A stretch of DNA of 64,000 bases, from positions 1 through 64,000 of the forward strand of contig CAIKTR010000038.1 in the NCBI GenBank assembly GCA_903830425.1, in the 5' to 3' direction. The stretch is from an uncultured Opitutia bacterium. GTDB lineage: Bacteria; Verrucomicrobiota; Verrucomicrobiia; Opitutales; Opitutaceae. Under the pieces are notes generated by a model. The model saw only the letters and a program-made list of their open reading frames with translations. It did no database searches and was not told where the DNA came from. This document shows, piece by piece, positions 22,627 to 32,028 of this stretch (the stretch's first letter is position 1; each line of letters begins with the position of its first letter). The translations under genes and the position numbers were made by a program.

Positions 22627-23916
22627 ATGACTACACAAAAACGCGTGCTGGCCGTCATCATGGGCGGTGGTCGTGGCACCCGGCTGCATCCGCTGACCAC
22701 CGAGCGCTGCAAGCCCGCCGTGCCGCTCGCCGGCAAGTACCGCCTGGTCGACATCCCGATCAGCAACTGCCTCAACTCCGACATCAACCGGATCTTCCTG
22801 CTCACGCAGTTTCAGACGGCGTCGCTGCACCGCCACGTGCAGGGCACCTACCACTTCGATCCCTTCGGCGGCGGGTTTGTCGACGTCATGTCGGCCGAGC
22901 AGACCGAGAAGGGCTCCGACTGGTACCAGGGCACGGCGGATGCGGTGCGCCGCAACCTGATCCACTTCCGCTCCTTCCCGCACGACCTCGTGCTGATCCT
23001 CTCCGGGGACCAGCTCTACCGGATGGACTACCGGAAAATCATCGACCAGCACCTGGCGACTGGAGCCGACGTCACGATCGCCGCCATTCCCTTTCCCGTC
23101 TCGAAGGTCGCCGGCTTGGGCCTCATGCAGGTCAACGACGACCTCTCCATCGGACGGTTTGTGGAGAAGCCCAAGGATCCCGCGGTCATCAACAGCCTGA
23201 CGCTCAGTCCGGTGCTCGAGTCGCGGCTGGAGACGCCGTCGCAGGAGAAGCACTGCCTCGCCTCGATGGGCATCTACGTCTTCAACCGGGCCGCGCTGGC
23301 CGAGGCGCTGGACAACACGATGACGGACTTTGGCCGGGAGATCATCCCCGGCCTGCTCGGGAAAAAGGGCCTCTACGCGCACATCTTCGAGGGCTACTGG
23401 GAGGACATCGGGACGGTGCGGGCCTTCTTTGACGCCAACCTGGCGCTCGCCCAGCCGCTGCCCCCGTTCAATTTCTTCGATCCCACCGCGCCGATCTACA
23501 CGCAGGACCGCTACCTGCCGGCGTCCAAGCTGAACAAATGCGCCATTGACCACGTGGTCATTGGCGACGGCTCCATCCTGACGAATTCCGCGATCAAGCA
23601 CAGCGTGCTCGGCATCCGGTCGTATGTGGGCGAGAATTCCGTCCTCGAGGACACCGTCCTCATGGGGGCGGATTACTACGAGACCGAAGAGCAGCTGGCG
23701 GCGAATCGCGTCCAGGGCCGGCCGCATCTGGGCGTGGGCAAGAACTGCCGCGTCAAGGGGGCGATCATCGACAAGAACGCCCGCATCGGCGATGGCTGCG
23801 TGCTGCTGGCCGCGGGCAAGGCCGACGGCACCTACGCCAACGGGGCGGTGGTGGTCCGTGACGGCGTTCTCGTGGTGCCGAAAGGCGCCACGTTGCCGCC
23901 GGGAACGGTGGTCTGA
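22627..23916 (+). CDS. glgC: Glucose-1-phosphate adenylyltransferase
   Basis: 429 aa VLAVIMGGGRGTRLHPLTTERCKPAVPLAGKYRLVDIPISNCLNSDI...QGTADAVRRN. Confidence 0.95.
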   Translation: MTTQKRVLAVIMGGGRGTRLHPLTTERCKPAVPLAGKYRLVDIPISNCLNSDINRIFLLTQFQTASLHRHVQGTYHFDPFGGGFVDVMSAEQTEKGSDWYQGTADAVRRNLIHFRSFPHDLVLILSGDQLYRMDYRKIIDQHLATGADVTIAAIPFPVSKVAGLGLMQVNDDLSIGRFVEKPKDPAVINSLTLSPVLESRLETPSQEKHCLASMGIYVFNRAALAEALDNTMTDFGREIIPGLLGKKGLYAHIFEGYWEDIGTVRAFFDANLALAQPLPPFNFFDPTAPIYTQDRYLPASKLNKCAIDHVVIGDGSILTNSAIKHSVLGIRSYVGENSVLEDTVLMGADYYETEEQLAANRVQGRPHLGVGKNCRVKGAIIDKNARIGDGCVLLAAGKADGTYANGAVVVRDGVLVVPKGATLPPGTVV

Positions 23917-23984
23917 GTTGGGCCCGGCGGTGCCCGGTCCAGCACCCGCTGGCCGACGACCGGGCGGCGGGCCCGCGTCCCGTG

Positions 23985-24791
23985 CTATTTCCCCTCGAGG
24001 GGCGCTGATTTCCGCAGGATCAGCGCGAGCCCGGCCACGATGAAGAACAGCGAGTAGAACGTCCCGCGGCTCAGGCCGAGGATCAGGGAGGCGTCGGGCT
24101 CGCGGAAGAGCTCGCCGACGGCCCGGGCGACGGCGTAGGCGAGCAGAAACTCTCCGCTCAGGCGGCCGGGGCTTTTCGCCACGGCCGGGCTGCGCCAGAA
24201 GCGCCATTGCATGAGGGCCAGCAGCAGCGCGCCCTCGAGCAGGGCCTCGTAGAGCTGGGAGGGGTGGCGGGGCATGAGCGGGTGGGGGCTGGCGGGGAAA
24301 ATCACGGCCCACGCGACCCGGGTGGGGGTGCCCCAGAGTTCGCCGTTGATGAAGTTGGCGATCCGCCCGAAGAGCAGTCCGGCCGGGGCGACCGACGTGA
24401 TCAGGTCGGCGAGGTGGAGAAAGCGAATTTTCTCCGTGCGGCTGAACCAGGCCAGGGTCACGGCCACGCCGAGCATGCCGCCATGGCTCGCCATGCCGCC
24501 TTCCCAGACCCGGAAAAAGCTGAGGGGATCGCGCCAGATGTCCGCGGGATGGTAGAGCAGGAACGACCCGATCCGTCCGCCGAGCATGACCCCGACCACG
24601 AGCGCGACGATGAAGTCGGCGATCCGCTCCGGGGGCAGTTGCGAGCGGCCGGCGCGGGCATAACGCGCCAGCAGCCAGGCGGCGGCGAGGAAGCCCAGCA
24701 GGTAGGACAGCCCATAGTAGCGCAGGCCGAAATTCCCCCAGTGCGGCCCGAGGAACGGGCTCAGGTCATGGACATAAAAGGCGAGGGGCAT
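23985..24791 (-). CDS. lgt: Prolipoprotein diacylglyceryl transferase
   Basis: GLRYYGLSYLLGF...VWEGGMASHGGMLGV...PAGLLFGRIANFINGELWG...RHPSQLYEALLEG. Confidence 0.95.
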   Translation of the reverse strand: MPLAFYVHDLSPFLGPHWGNFGLRYYGLSYLLGFLAAAWLLARYARAGRSQLPPERIADFIVALVVGVMLGGRIGSFLLYHPADIWRDPLSFFRVWEGGMASHGGMLGVAVTLAWFSRTEKIRFLHLADLITSVAPAGLLFGRIANFINGELWGTPTRVAWAVIFPASPHPLMPRHPSQLYEALLEGALLLALMQWRFWRSPAVAKSPGRLSGEFLLAYAVARAVGELFREPDASLILGLSRGTFYSLFFIVAGLALILRKSAPLEGK

Positions 24792-24812
24792 GGCGCGGGT
24801 CGGTTCGGGGCT

Positions 24813-25886
24813 TCAGGGGGCCGGGGCAAGGGGGGCGGTGCTGGCGGGGCCGGGTTTCCGGGCGCGGGTGATCTTCTGCTGCCGGCTGCGCGCCAGCTCG
24901 CGCATGTCCACCGCGATGTCATCCTTCTCGAAGATTTCCCGCCCGAGCAGCTGTTCCATGACATCCTCCATCGTCACCACGCCGGCGGTGGAGCCAAACT
25001 CATCCACCACCACCAGCAGCTGCTGGTGGGTCTTGAGGAAGACCTGCAGCGCGTTCGCCACGGTCACGGTCTGGGGGATAAAATGAATCTCGTGCCGCAC
25101 CGACTCCACCAGAACCTGGTCCTGGTCGTTGGCCTTGGCTTTGAGGAGGTCCCGGCGGCGGGCGAGGCCGGTGATGTCGTCGAGGTTGCGGCCGTAGACC
25201 GGCATGCGCCCGAAGGGCAGGTTGGGGTACTCGCGGAAAACCTCGCCGATGGTGGCCGACTGCCGCAGGGCGGTCACGACCGTGCGCGGCGTCATGATCT
25301 CGCCCACCCGGATGTCATCGAGCGCGAGCGCGTTGGCGATGATGCTGGACTCGCTCTTGCTGAGGGTGCCCTGCTCCGCGCCGCGCTCGGCGAGGAGGAT
25401 GATCTCCTCGTCGGAAGCCTGGGCGTCGTGCCGGGCGGGGATGAAGGGGCGCACGACGAGGTTGCAGAGATAGGTCACGGGCAGGAGGAGCCGGCGCATC
25501 CACCACAGGGGATAGACCACCTGCGGCTGCAGCGTCTGGCGGTAGGCGACCCCGAGGTTCTTGGGCAGGACCTCGGAGAAAACCAGGATGGTCAGGGTCA
25601 GGGCCGCGGTGAGGCAGCCGAGCTGGGTGTCGTCCAGCAGGTGGGCGGCGAGGCCGCCGACCAGCATGGAGCCGAGGGTGTTGGCGATGGTGTTGAGGGT
25701 GAGGATGGCCGCGACGGTCTGGTGGAGGCTGTGCTTGAGCAGGGCCAGCAGTTCGCCGCGCCGGGGATGGCGGCGCTTGAGCGCCTGGATGTCGGCCGTG
25801 GTGGTGCTCAGCACCACGGCTTCCACCAGCGAGCAGAGGAACGACAAGCCCACAGTCAGGATGATGGCGGTGACCAACCAGTGCAT
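24813..25886 (-). CDS. DUF21 + CBS-pair membrane protein (CNNM/CorC-like hemolysin family)
   Basis: 357 aa; N-terminal DUF21 TM domain; VGEIMTPRTVVTALRQSATIGEVFREYPNLPFGRMPVYGRNLDDITGL; VDEFGSTAGVVTMEDVMEQLLGREI. Confidence 0.9.
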   Translation of the reverse strand: MHWLVTAIILTVGLSFLCSLVEAVVLSTTTADIQALKRRHPRRGELLALLKHSLHQTVAAILTLNTIANTLGSMLVGGLAAHLLDDTQLGCLTAALTLTILVFSEVLPKNLGVAYRQTLQPQVVYPLWWMRRLLLPVTYLCNLVVRPFIPARHDAQASDEEIILLAERGAEQGTLSKSESSIIANALALDDIRVGEIMTPRTVVTALRQSATIGEVFREYPNLPFGRMPVYGRNLDDITGLARRRDLLKAKANDQDQVLVESVRHEIHFIPQTVTVANALQVFLKTHQQLLVVVDEFGSTAGVVTMEDVMEQLLGREIFEKDDIAVDMRELARSRQQKITRARKPGPASTAPLAPAP

Positions 25887-25993
25887 GACCCCAGTTTATG
25901 CAGTGGGCGCGCGTTGCGAATATAAACTGCCGGCCCCGCCCCCGCGCCAAAACAGCCTTGCCGCCGTTTGGGGCAGCGCGCGTAGTCTTCCGC

Positions 25994-27097
25994 ATGAGCG
26001 ATCTCCAGCGCACGCCCCTCCGCGATTTCCACGCTGCCCACGGCGGCCGGCTGGTGGACTTTGCCGGCTGGGAGATGCCGGTGCAGTACCAGAGCATTCT
26101 GGAGGAGCACAAGGCCGTGCGCCGCGCGGCGGGCCTCTTTGATGTCAGTCACATGGGTGAGGTCGATGTGCGCGGCCCGGAGGCCAGCCGGTTCCTCAAC
26201 CACCTTGTGACGAACGACGTCGCCAAGCTCTTCCCCGGCCGCGTGCTCTACTCGCCGATGTGCTATCCGACCGGCGGGGTGGTGGATGACCTGCTCGTCT
26301 ACCAGCGCGGGCCCGAGGACTATTTTCTCTGCATCAACGCGGGCAACATCGCCAAGGACCTCGCGTGGATCCGCGCCCAGGCGGCGCCGTTCCAGGTGAC
26401 CATCACGGACCGCAGCGCCGACTACGCGCTGATCGCGGTGCAGGGTCCGCGCGCCGCCGCCATCGTGCAGTCCCTGACCCCGGTCGCGCTCGACCGCGTG
26501 AAGTACTACCACTTCACCGAGGGGGCGGTGGCGGGGGTGCCCTGCCTCATCAGCCGCACGGGTTATACCGGCGAGGACGGCTTCGAGCTGTACCACCCCG
26601 CCGCCGCCGCCCGGGAACTGGCCGAGGCCGTGCTGGCCGCGGGCACGCCGCACGGGCTGGTGCTGACGGGCCTCGGGGCGCGCGACAGCCTCCGCCTCGA
26701 GGCGGGTTATCCGCTCTACGGTCACGAAATCACCCAGGATATCTCCCCGCTGGCGGCCGGCCTGGGCTGGACGGTGAAGCTCGAGAAAGGCGCCGACTTC
26801 ATCGGCCGGGCCGCGCTGGTGGCGGAGCGGCAGGAGGGTCCGCGGCAGCAGATCGTCTACTTCAAGACGGGCGATCGCCGCATCGTGCGCGCCGACACGC
26901 CGGTGCTCGGCCCCGCGGGCGCCGCGGTGGGCCGGGTCGTATCCGGCACCCTTTCGCCGGTGCTCAACGAGGCGATCGGCTCCGCGCTGGTAAGCTCCAC
27001 CGCGGCGACGGCCGCGCTCACCGTGGACATCCGCGGCACCAAGCTGAATTTGCAACTGGTCAAACCTCCCTTCGTCGCACTAAAAAAATCCCCATGA
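25994..27097 (+). CDS. gcvT: Aminomethyltransferase (glycine cleavage T protein)
   Basis: MSDLQRTPLRDFHAAHGGRLVDFAGWEMPVQYQS...FDVSHMGEVDVRG...ISRTGYTGEDGFELY. Confidence 0.95.
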   Translation: MSDLQRTPLRDFHAAHGGRLVDFAGWEMPVQYQSILEEHKAVRRAAGLFDVSHMGEVDVRGPEASRFLNHLVTNDVAKLFPGRVLYSPMCYPTGGVVDDLLVYQRGPEDYFLCINAGNIAKDLAWIRAQAAPFQVTITDRSADYALIAVQGPRAAAIVQSLTPVALDRVKYYHFTEGAVAGVPCLISRTGYTGEDGFELYHPAAAARELAEAVLAAGTPHGLVLTGLGARDSLRLEAGYPLYGHEITQDISPLAAGLGWTVKLEKGADFIGRAALVAERQEGPRQQIVYFKTGDRRIVRADTPVLGPAGAAVGRVVSGTLSPVLNEAIGSALVSSTAATAALTVDIRGTKLNLQLVKPPFVALKKSP

Positions 27098-27477
27098 GCA
27101 ACGTCCCCGCCGGTCTCCGCTACGCAAAATCCCATGAATGGCTGAAGCTCGAGGGTGATGGCACCGCGACGGTTGGCATCAGCGATTATGCCCAAAACTC
27201 GCTCGGCGACATCACCTACGTCCAACTGCCCAAGGTGGGCACGGTGTTCAAGGCCGGCGAGACCTTCGGGGTGGTGGAGTCGGTCAAGGCCGCCAGCGAT
27301 CTCTACGCACCGGTCGCCGGCACCGTGGTGGCCGTCAATCCCGTGCTGGAGCGCACCCCGGAAACCGTGAACACCGCCCCGTTCGACGGCGGCTGGATCA
27401 TGCAGCTCCAACTCGCCAATCCTGCCGAGGCCTCCGGCCTGCTGGATGCTGAGGCGTACACGAAGCTGATCGGCTGA
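27094..27477 (+). CDS. gcvH: Glycine cleavage system H protein
   Basis: LRYAKSHEWLKLEGDGTATVGISDYAQNSLGDITYVQLPKVG...ESVKAASDLYAPVAG; 4-bp ATGA overlap with gcvT. Confidence 0.96.
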   Translation: MSNVPAGLRYAKSHEWLKLEGDGTATVGISDYAQNSLGDITYVQLPKVGTVFKAGETFGVVESVKAASDLYAPVAGTVVAVNPVLERTPETVNTAPFDGGWIMQLQLANPAEASGLLDAEAYTKLIG

Positions 27478-27639
27478 GCCAGACGGACGGGTGTCCGCCA
27501 CCCGCCAGCGAACGGCCGCAGGGTGGGGCCGCCCGGTCGAACAGGCCGGCCAGCGTCGGGTGCATCCGGCGAAATGTAACTCGGGTGGACACTTTCACGG
27601 TTGCGACTGTCGCGCGTCCGTCCCTGAATTCCGGTTCTC

Positions 27640-28755
27640 ATGCGATCCCTTCTCCCCCGTGGCGCCGCCGGTCTCCTGCTGGCCGTCATGCTGGTCGCGG
27701 CCGGCTGTGCGCGCCGGGCGAAATCCACGGCGGTGGCGACCAATGCGACCGTGCAGCCGGTGGAGGTCGTGGCCGTCAGCCGCCGCGACCTGACCGAGTC
27801 GATCAATCTGGTCGGGTCGGTGGCGGCCAACGAGACCGCGCAGATCCGGGCCGAGATCGCCGGCCAGGTGAGAAAAATCCTGTTCAACGAGGGCGAACGG
27901 GTCACCCGCGGCCAAGTACTCGTTAAAATTGACGACTCCGAGCTCGTCGCGCAGTCGGCGCAGGCCGCGGCCGCGTTCCGGCTGGCCGAGCTGAACCTGG
28001 AGCGCACCGAGAACCTCGTGAAGGGCAACCTGATCTCCCAGGCCGATGCCGACGGGGTCCGGTCGGAGTACGCCTCCAACAAGGCGGCGCTCGCCCTGAT
28101 CCGCACCCGCCTGGCCAAGACGGAGCTGAAGGCACCCTTCGACGGCCTGGCCGGCTCCCGCTCGGTGTCGCTCGGCGACTACGTCAGCTCCAGCACCGCC
28201 ACGCCCGCGATCACCACCATCAACGACCTCTCGCGCCTCAAGATCGAGTTCCAGGTGCCGGAGCGTTTTCTGGACAAGGTGCGGCCGGGCTCGACCTTTG
28301 AGATCCAGGCCCGCAGCGGCGGCGGGCCGGCGCGGCTGATGGGCGAGGTCTATTTCGTCAGCGCGGTGATCGACCGCACGACCCGCTCCAGCGAGGTGAA
28401 GGGCTACCTGACCAACCCGCCGGAGCAGATCAAGCCGGGCATGTTCGCCAACGTCCTGCTCGTGCTCACCGTGCACCCTGGCGTGCTCACCGTCCCGGAA
28501 GGGGCGATCCTGGTCACGCCGCGGGGCCCGCAGCTGATCACGGTGACCCAGCGGGACGGGGCCGCCACGGCTGAGTTTGTCCCGGTCACCCTCGGCCTGC
28601 GGTCGCGCGGGGTGGTCGAGGTCGCGGCGTCGGACCCTGCGCGGCTGCGCGAGGGCCAGCCGGTGGTGGCCGCCGGGGTCGGCGCCCTGATCCTCTATCC
28701 CGGGGCCAAGCTGGATCCCCGGCCCCTGCGTCCGGAGTTCTCCCCCGGGAACTGA
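27640..28755 (+). CDS. RND efflux periplasmic adaptor (membrane fusion protein)
   Basis: Lipoprotein-like N-terminus; GSVAANETAQIRAEIAGQVRKILFNEGERVTRGQVLVKIDDSEL. Confidence 0.92.
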   Translation: MRSLLPRGAAGLLLAVMLVAAGCARRAKSTAVATNATVQPVEVVAVSRRDLTESINLVGSVAANETAQIRAEIAGQVRKILFNEGERVTRGQVLVKIDDSELVAQSAQAAAAFRLAELNLERTENLVKGNLISQADADGVRSEYASNKAALALIRTRLAKTELKAPFDGLAGSRSVSLGDYVSSSTATPAITTINDLSRLKIEFQVPERFLDKVRPGSTFEIQARSGGGPARLMGEVYFVSAVIDRTTRSSEVKGYLTNPPEQIKPGMFANVLLVLTVHPGVLTVPEGAILVTPRGPQLITVTQRDGAATAEFVPVTLGLRSRGVVEVAASDPARLREGQPVVAAGVGALILYPGAKLDPRPLRPEFSPGN

Positions 28756-28758
28756 CCG

Positions 28759-31700
28759 ATGATCCTTTCGGACCTTTCCATCAAGCGGCCGGTGGTCTGC
28801 GTGGTGGCGTCGATCTTCATCGTGCTCGTGGGCGGGCTGCTCTTTCTGCGCCTGCCGGTGCGGGAATACCCGAACATCGACTCGCCGATCGTCTCCGTCG
28901 AGGTCAGCTACCCCGGGGCTTCGGCGGAGGTGATGGAGTCGAAGGTGACGGAGCCGCTGGAAAAGGAGCTGTCGTCGATCGACGGCATCCGCACCCTCCG
29001 CTCGGCGTCGGCCGAGCAGCGCACCAACATCACGCTCGAGTTCAACACCGACAAGAACATCGACGAGGCGGCCAACGACGTCCGCGACCGCGTCAGCCGG
29101 GTGCGCTCCAAGCTCCCGGAGAACATGAACGAGCCCCAGGTGACCAAGGCCGACGCCGACTCGTCCCCCATCATCTCCGTCTCGTTCTACTCCGACCGCT
29201 ACAGCCGCCTGGAGCTGACCGAGATGGTCGACCGCCTCGCGGTCCAGCGCATCCAGACCGTGCCGGGGGTCGGCGCCGTCAACGTCCGGGGCCCGCGCTA
29301 TGCGATGCGGCTGTGGGTGGATCCCGACCGGCTGGCGGCCTACAACTTGACGGTGAGCGACGTGGCCAGCGCGCTCCAGCAGCAGAACATCGACGTGCCG
29401 AGCGGCCGCATCGAGTCGCTCTCGCGCGAGTTCCCCGTGCGCCTCGAGGGCACCATGACGACCCCGGTCGAATTCGAGAATCTGGTCCTGGCCACCCGCG
29501 CCGGCTACCAGGTGAAATTCGGCGACATCGGCCGCGTGGAGCTGGGTGCGGCGGACTACCGGAACGACGCTTTTTTCCGGGGGCGCTCGTCGGTCAGCGT
29601 GTCGGTCCAGCGGCAGTCGCAGTCGAACCTTCTGGCGGTGGCCAACGAGGTCAAGGCGCTGCTGCCGCACATCCGCCGGGACATGCCGGAGGGCGTGCAG
29701 GTGGAGGTCAGCTACGACACCAGCGTGTTCGTCGACCGCTCGATCCGCGAGGTGTACGTCACGCTGGTCGAGGCGGCCCTGCTCGTGATCCTGATGATCT
29801 TTCTCTTTTTGCGCGACTGGCGCGCCACCCTGATCCCGCTGCTGGCGATCCCGATCTCGATCATCGGGACGTTTGCGGTGATGAGCTGGCTGGGCTTCAC
29901 GCTGAACGTGCTGACGCTGCTGGCGCTGGTGCTGGCGGTGGGGCTCGTGGTGGATGACGCGATCGTGGTGCTGGAGAACATTTATCGGCGCATGGAGGGA
30001 GGGGAGCTGGCGATCCGGGCCGCGGTGTTCGGCACGCGGCAGGTCGCGTTTGCGGTGATCGCGACCACGCTGACGCTGGTGGCGGTGTTCGTGCCGGTTG
30101 CCTTCCAGTCGGGCCAGATCGGCCGCCTGTTCTACGAGTTTGGCCTGACGCTCGCGATCGCGGTGCTGGTCTCGGCCTTTGTCGCCCTCACGCTGACGCC
30201 GATGCTGTGCTCGCGCCTGCTGCATGTCCGGCTGGTGGCGGGTCAGCGGCAGCACGGGTGGCTCTACACCTGGAGCGAGCCGTTCTTTGTCGCGCTCAAC
30301 CGCTTCTACTCGGGCCTGCTGCAGGGCGCCCTGCGGCGGCGGTTCCGGGTGCTCGCCGGCGTGGTGCTGTTCACCGCCGCCGGTCTTTATTCCTACACCC
30401 GGCTGCAGCGCGAACTGGCGCCGCTGGAGGACCGCGGCATATTCGTCGCGAACTTCATTTCCCCTGTGGGCTCCACCCCGGCCTACAACATTTCGTACGC
30501 CAAGGAAATGGAGCAGCTGATCCTGAAGGTGCCGGAAGTGGACCGGACCTTCAACCGGGCCGGCGAGGGCACCCGGGGCTTCATTTTCGTCACGCTCAAG
30601 CCCTGGGAGGAGCGCACCCGGAAGACCCAGGAGATCATTGGGGAACTGCGGCGGAAATTCCAGCAGACCATCACGGGCGGTCAGGCCACGGTGAGCCCGG
30701 CGGGCACCCTGGGCGGCGGCGGCGGCGGCGGTGTGCAGATCGTGCTCCAGGGCAGCGACTTCAACAAGCTTCAGGACGTGGGCAGCCGGTTGATCGAGCG
30801 GATGCGCGGCAGCCCGATCTTCAACCAACCGCGGCTGGACCCGTCGCCGACCAAGCCACAGTTGCTGGTCCGGATCGACCGCGCGAAGGCCGCCGACATG
30901 AGCGTGTCCATTTCCGACATCGGCACGGCGCTGGAGACGCTCCTGGGCGGCCGCCGCGTGACGGAGTTCCAGCGCGGCAACCAGCAGTACGACGTGATTG
31001 TGCAGGTGGAGGATGCCGACCGCACCACGCCACGCGACCTGGCCCGGCTCTACGTCAAGTCGCGCACGGGCAATTTGGTGCAGTTGAACAACCTCGTCTC
31101 CTACCGCGAGAACGTCGTGCCGGAGAGCTACCCGCACTTCAACCGCCTGCGGTCGGTGACGGTGTCCGCGCAGGTCAACCTGGGCTCGACGCTGGGCGAC
31201 GGCGTGGACTTCCTCTCCCGGGAGGCCAAGACGCTGCTGCCCGAGGGTTACAGCTACGCCTGGGACGGGGGCACGCGCGACTTCGTCGACGGCCGCAACG
31301 ACACCTTCACGATCTTTGCCCTCGCCCTGATCTTCACCTTCCTGATCCTGGCCGCGCAGTTCGAATCCTGGATCCATCCGGTCACCATCTTCACCGGCGT
31401 GGTCATCGCGGTGGCGGGCGGCCTCCTGGTGCTGTACTGCACGCGGTGGTGGGGCCCGCCGGTGACGGACAACCTGTTTTCCCGGTTTGGCCTGATCATG
31501 CTCATCGGGCTGGTCGCCAAGAACGGCATCCTGATCGTGGAGTTCGCGAACCAGCTCCAGCTGCAGGGCAAGAACGCCTTCGACGCGGCGTTTGAGGCGG
31601 CGTCGGTGCGGTTCCGGCCGATCCTGATGACGGCGATCGCCACGATTCTGGGCGCCGTGCCGCTGGCGCTGGCGACCGGGGCCGGTGCGGAGACCCGCAA

Positions 31701-31890
31701 CGCCATGGGCATCGTGGTGGTGGGCGGCCTCACGCTGTCCACGCTGCTGACCCTGTTCGTGGTGCCCATCGTCTACGTGCTCATGGACGGCCTGAGCGTG
31801 CGCCTGACCGGCAAGTCCAGCGCGCACGGCCTGCTCAAGGCGCGGGACATTGAGCGGGACGTGGCCACACCGTCACCGGACGCGGAGTGA
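28759..31890 (+). CDS. RND efflux transporter, inner-membrane permease (AcrB/MexF family)
   Basis: 1043 aa MILSDLSIKRPVVCVVASIFIVLVGGLLFLRLPVREYPNIDSPIVSVEVSYPGASAEVMESKVTEPLE... Confidence 0.95.
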   Translation: MILSDLSIKRPVVCVVASIFIVLVGGLLFLRLPVREYPNIDSPIVSVEVSYPGASAEVMESKVTEPLEKELSSIDGIRTLRSASAEQRTNITLEFNTDKNIDEAANDVRDRVSRVRSKLPENMNEPQVTKADADSSPIISVSFYSDRYSRLELTEMVDRLAVQRIQTVPGVGAVNVRGPRYAMRLWVDPDRLAAYNLTVSDVASALQQQNIDVPSGRIESLSREFPVRLEGTMTTPVEFENLVLATRAGYQVKFGDIGRVELGAADYRNDAFFRGRSSVSVSVQRQSQSNLLAVANEVKALLPHIRRDMPEGVQVEVSYDTSVFVDRSIREVYVTLVEAALLVILMIFLFLRDWRATLIPLLAIPISIIGTFAVMSWLGFTLNVLTLLALVLAVGLVVDDAIVVLENIYRRMEGGELAIRAAVFGTRQVAFAVIATTLTLVAVFVPVAFQSGQIGRLFYEFGLTLAIAVLVSAFVALTLTPMLCSRLLHVRLVAGQRQHGWLYTWSEPFFVALNRFYSGLLQGALRRRFRVLAGVVLFTAAGLYSYTRLQRELAPLEDRGIFVANFISPVGSTPAYNISYAKEMEQLILKVPEVDRTFNRAGEGTRGFIFVTLKPWEERTRKTQEIIGELRRKFQQTITGGQATVSPAGTLGGGGGGGVQIVLQGSDFNKLQDVGSRLIERMRGSPIFNQPRLDPSPTKPQLLVRIDRAKAADMSVSISDIGTALETLLGGRRVTEFQRGNQQYDVIVQVEDADRTTPRDLARLYVKSRTGNLVQLNNLVSYRENVVPESYPHFNRLRSVTVSAQVNLGSTLGDGVDFLSREAKTLLPEGYSYAWDGGTRDFVDGRNDTFTIFALALIFTFLILAAQFESWIHPVTIFTGVVIAVAGGLLVLYCTRWWGPPVTDNLFSRFGLIMLIGLVAKNGILIVEFANQLQLQGKNAFDAAFEAASVRFRPILMTAIATILGAVPLALATGAGAETRNAMGIVVVGGLTLSTLLTLFVVPIVYVLMDGLSVRLTGKSSAHGLLKARDIERDVATPSPDAE

Positions 31891-31950
31891 CGGTTGCGGA
31901 CCTGGGTCGGTGGCAGTCCGTCGGCGCGGCGCGGTCGGGGTGGCGTGGAC

Positions 31951-31982
31951 AAAAAAAGGCCCCACCGGGGGAGGGTGGGGCC
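31951..31982 (-). terminator. Rho-independent terminator of typA
   Basis: ggccccacc-gggggag-ggtggggcc stem with a 7-nt T tract on the minus strand, downstream of the typA stop. Confidence 0.85.
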
Positions 31983-32028
31983 GGGACCCGCCCCACAGTT
32001 GGGGCGGAAGGTTGTTAAGCCGGACGGG

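Noticed and set aside
25887-25993. Glycine riboswitch upstream of gcvT
   Set aside because: The short gap lacks the conserved GGAGAG-type aptamer core.
27595-31827. 1410-aa minus-strand ORF
   Set aside because: Antisense to the RND adaptor/permease genes, which have unmistakable domain matches; His/Arg/Asp-rich composition is typical of antisense frames in GC-rich genes.
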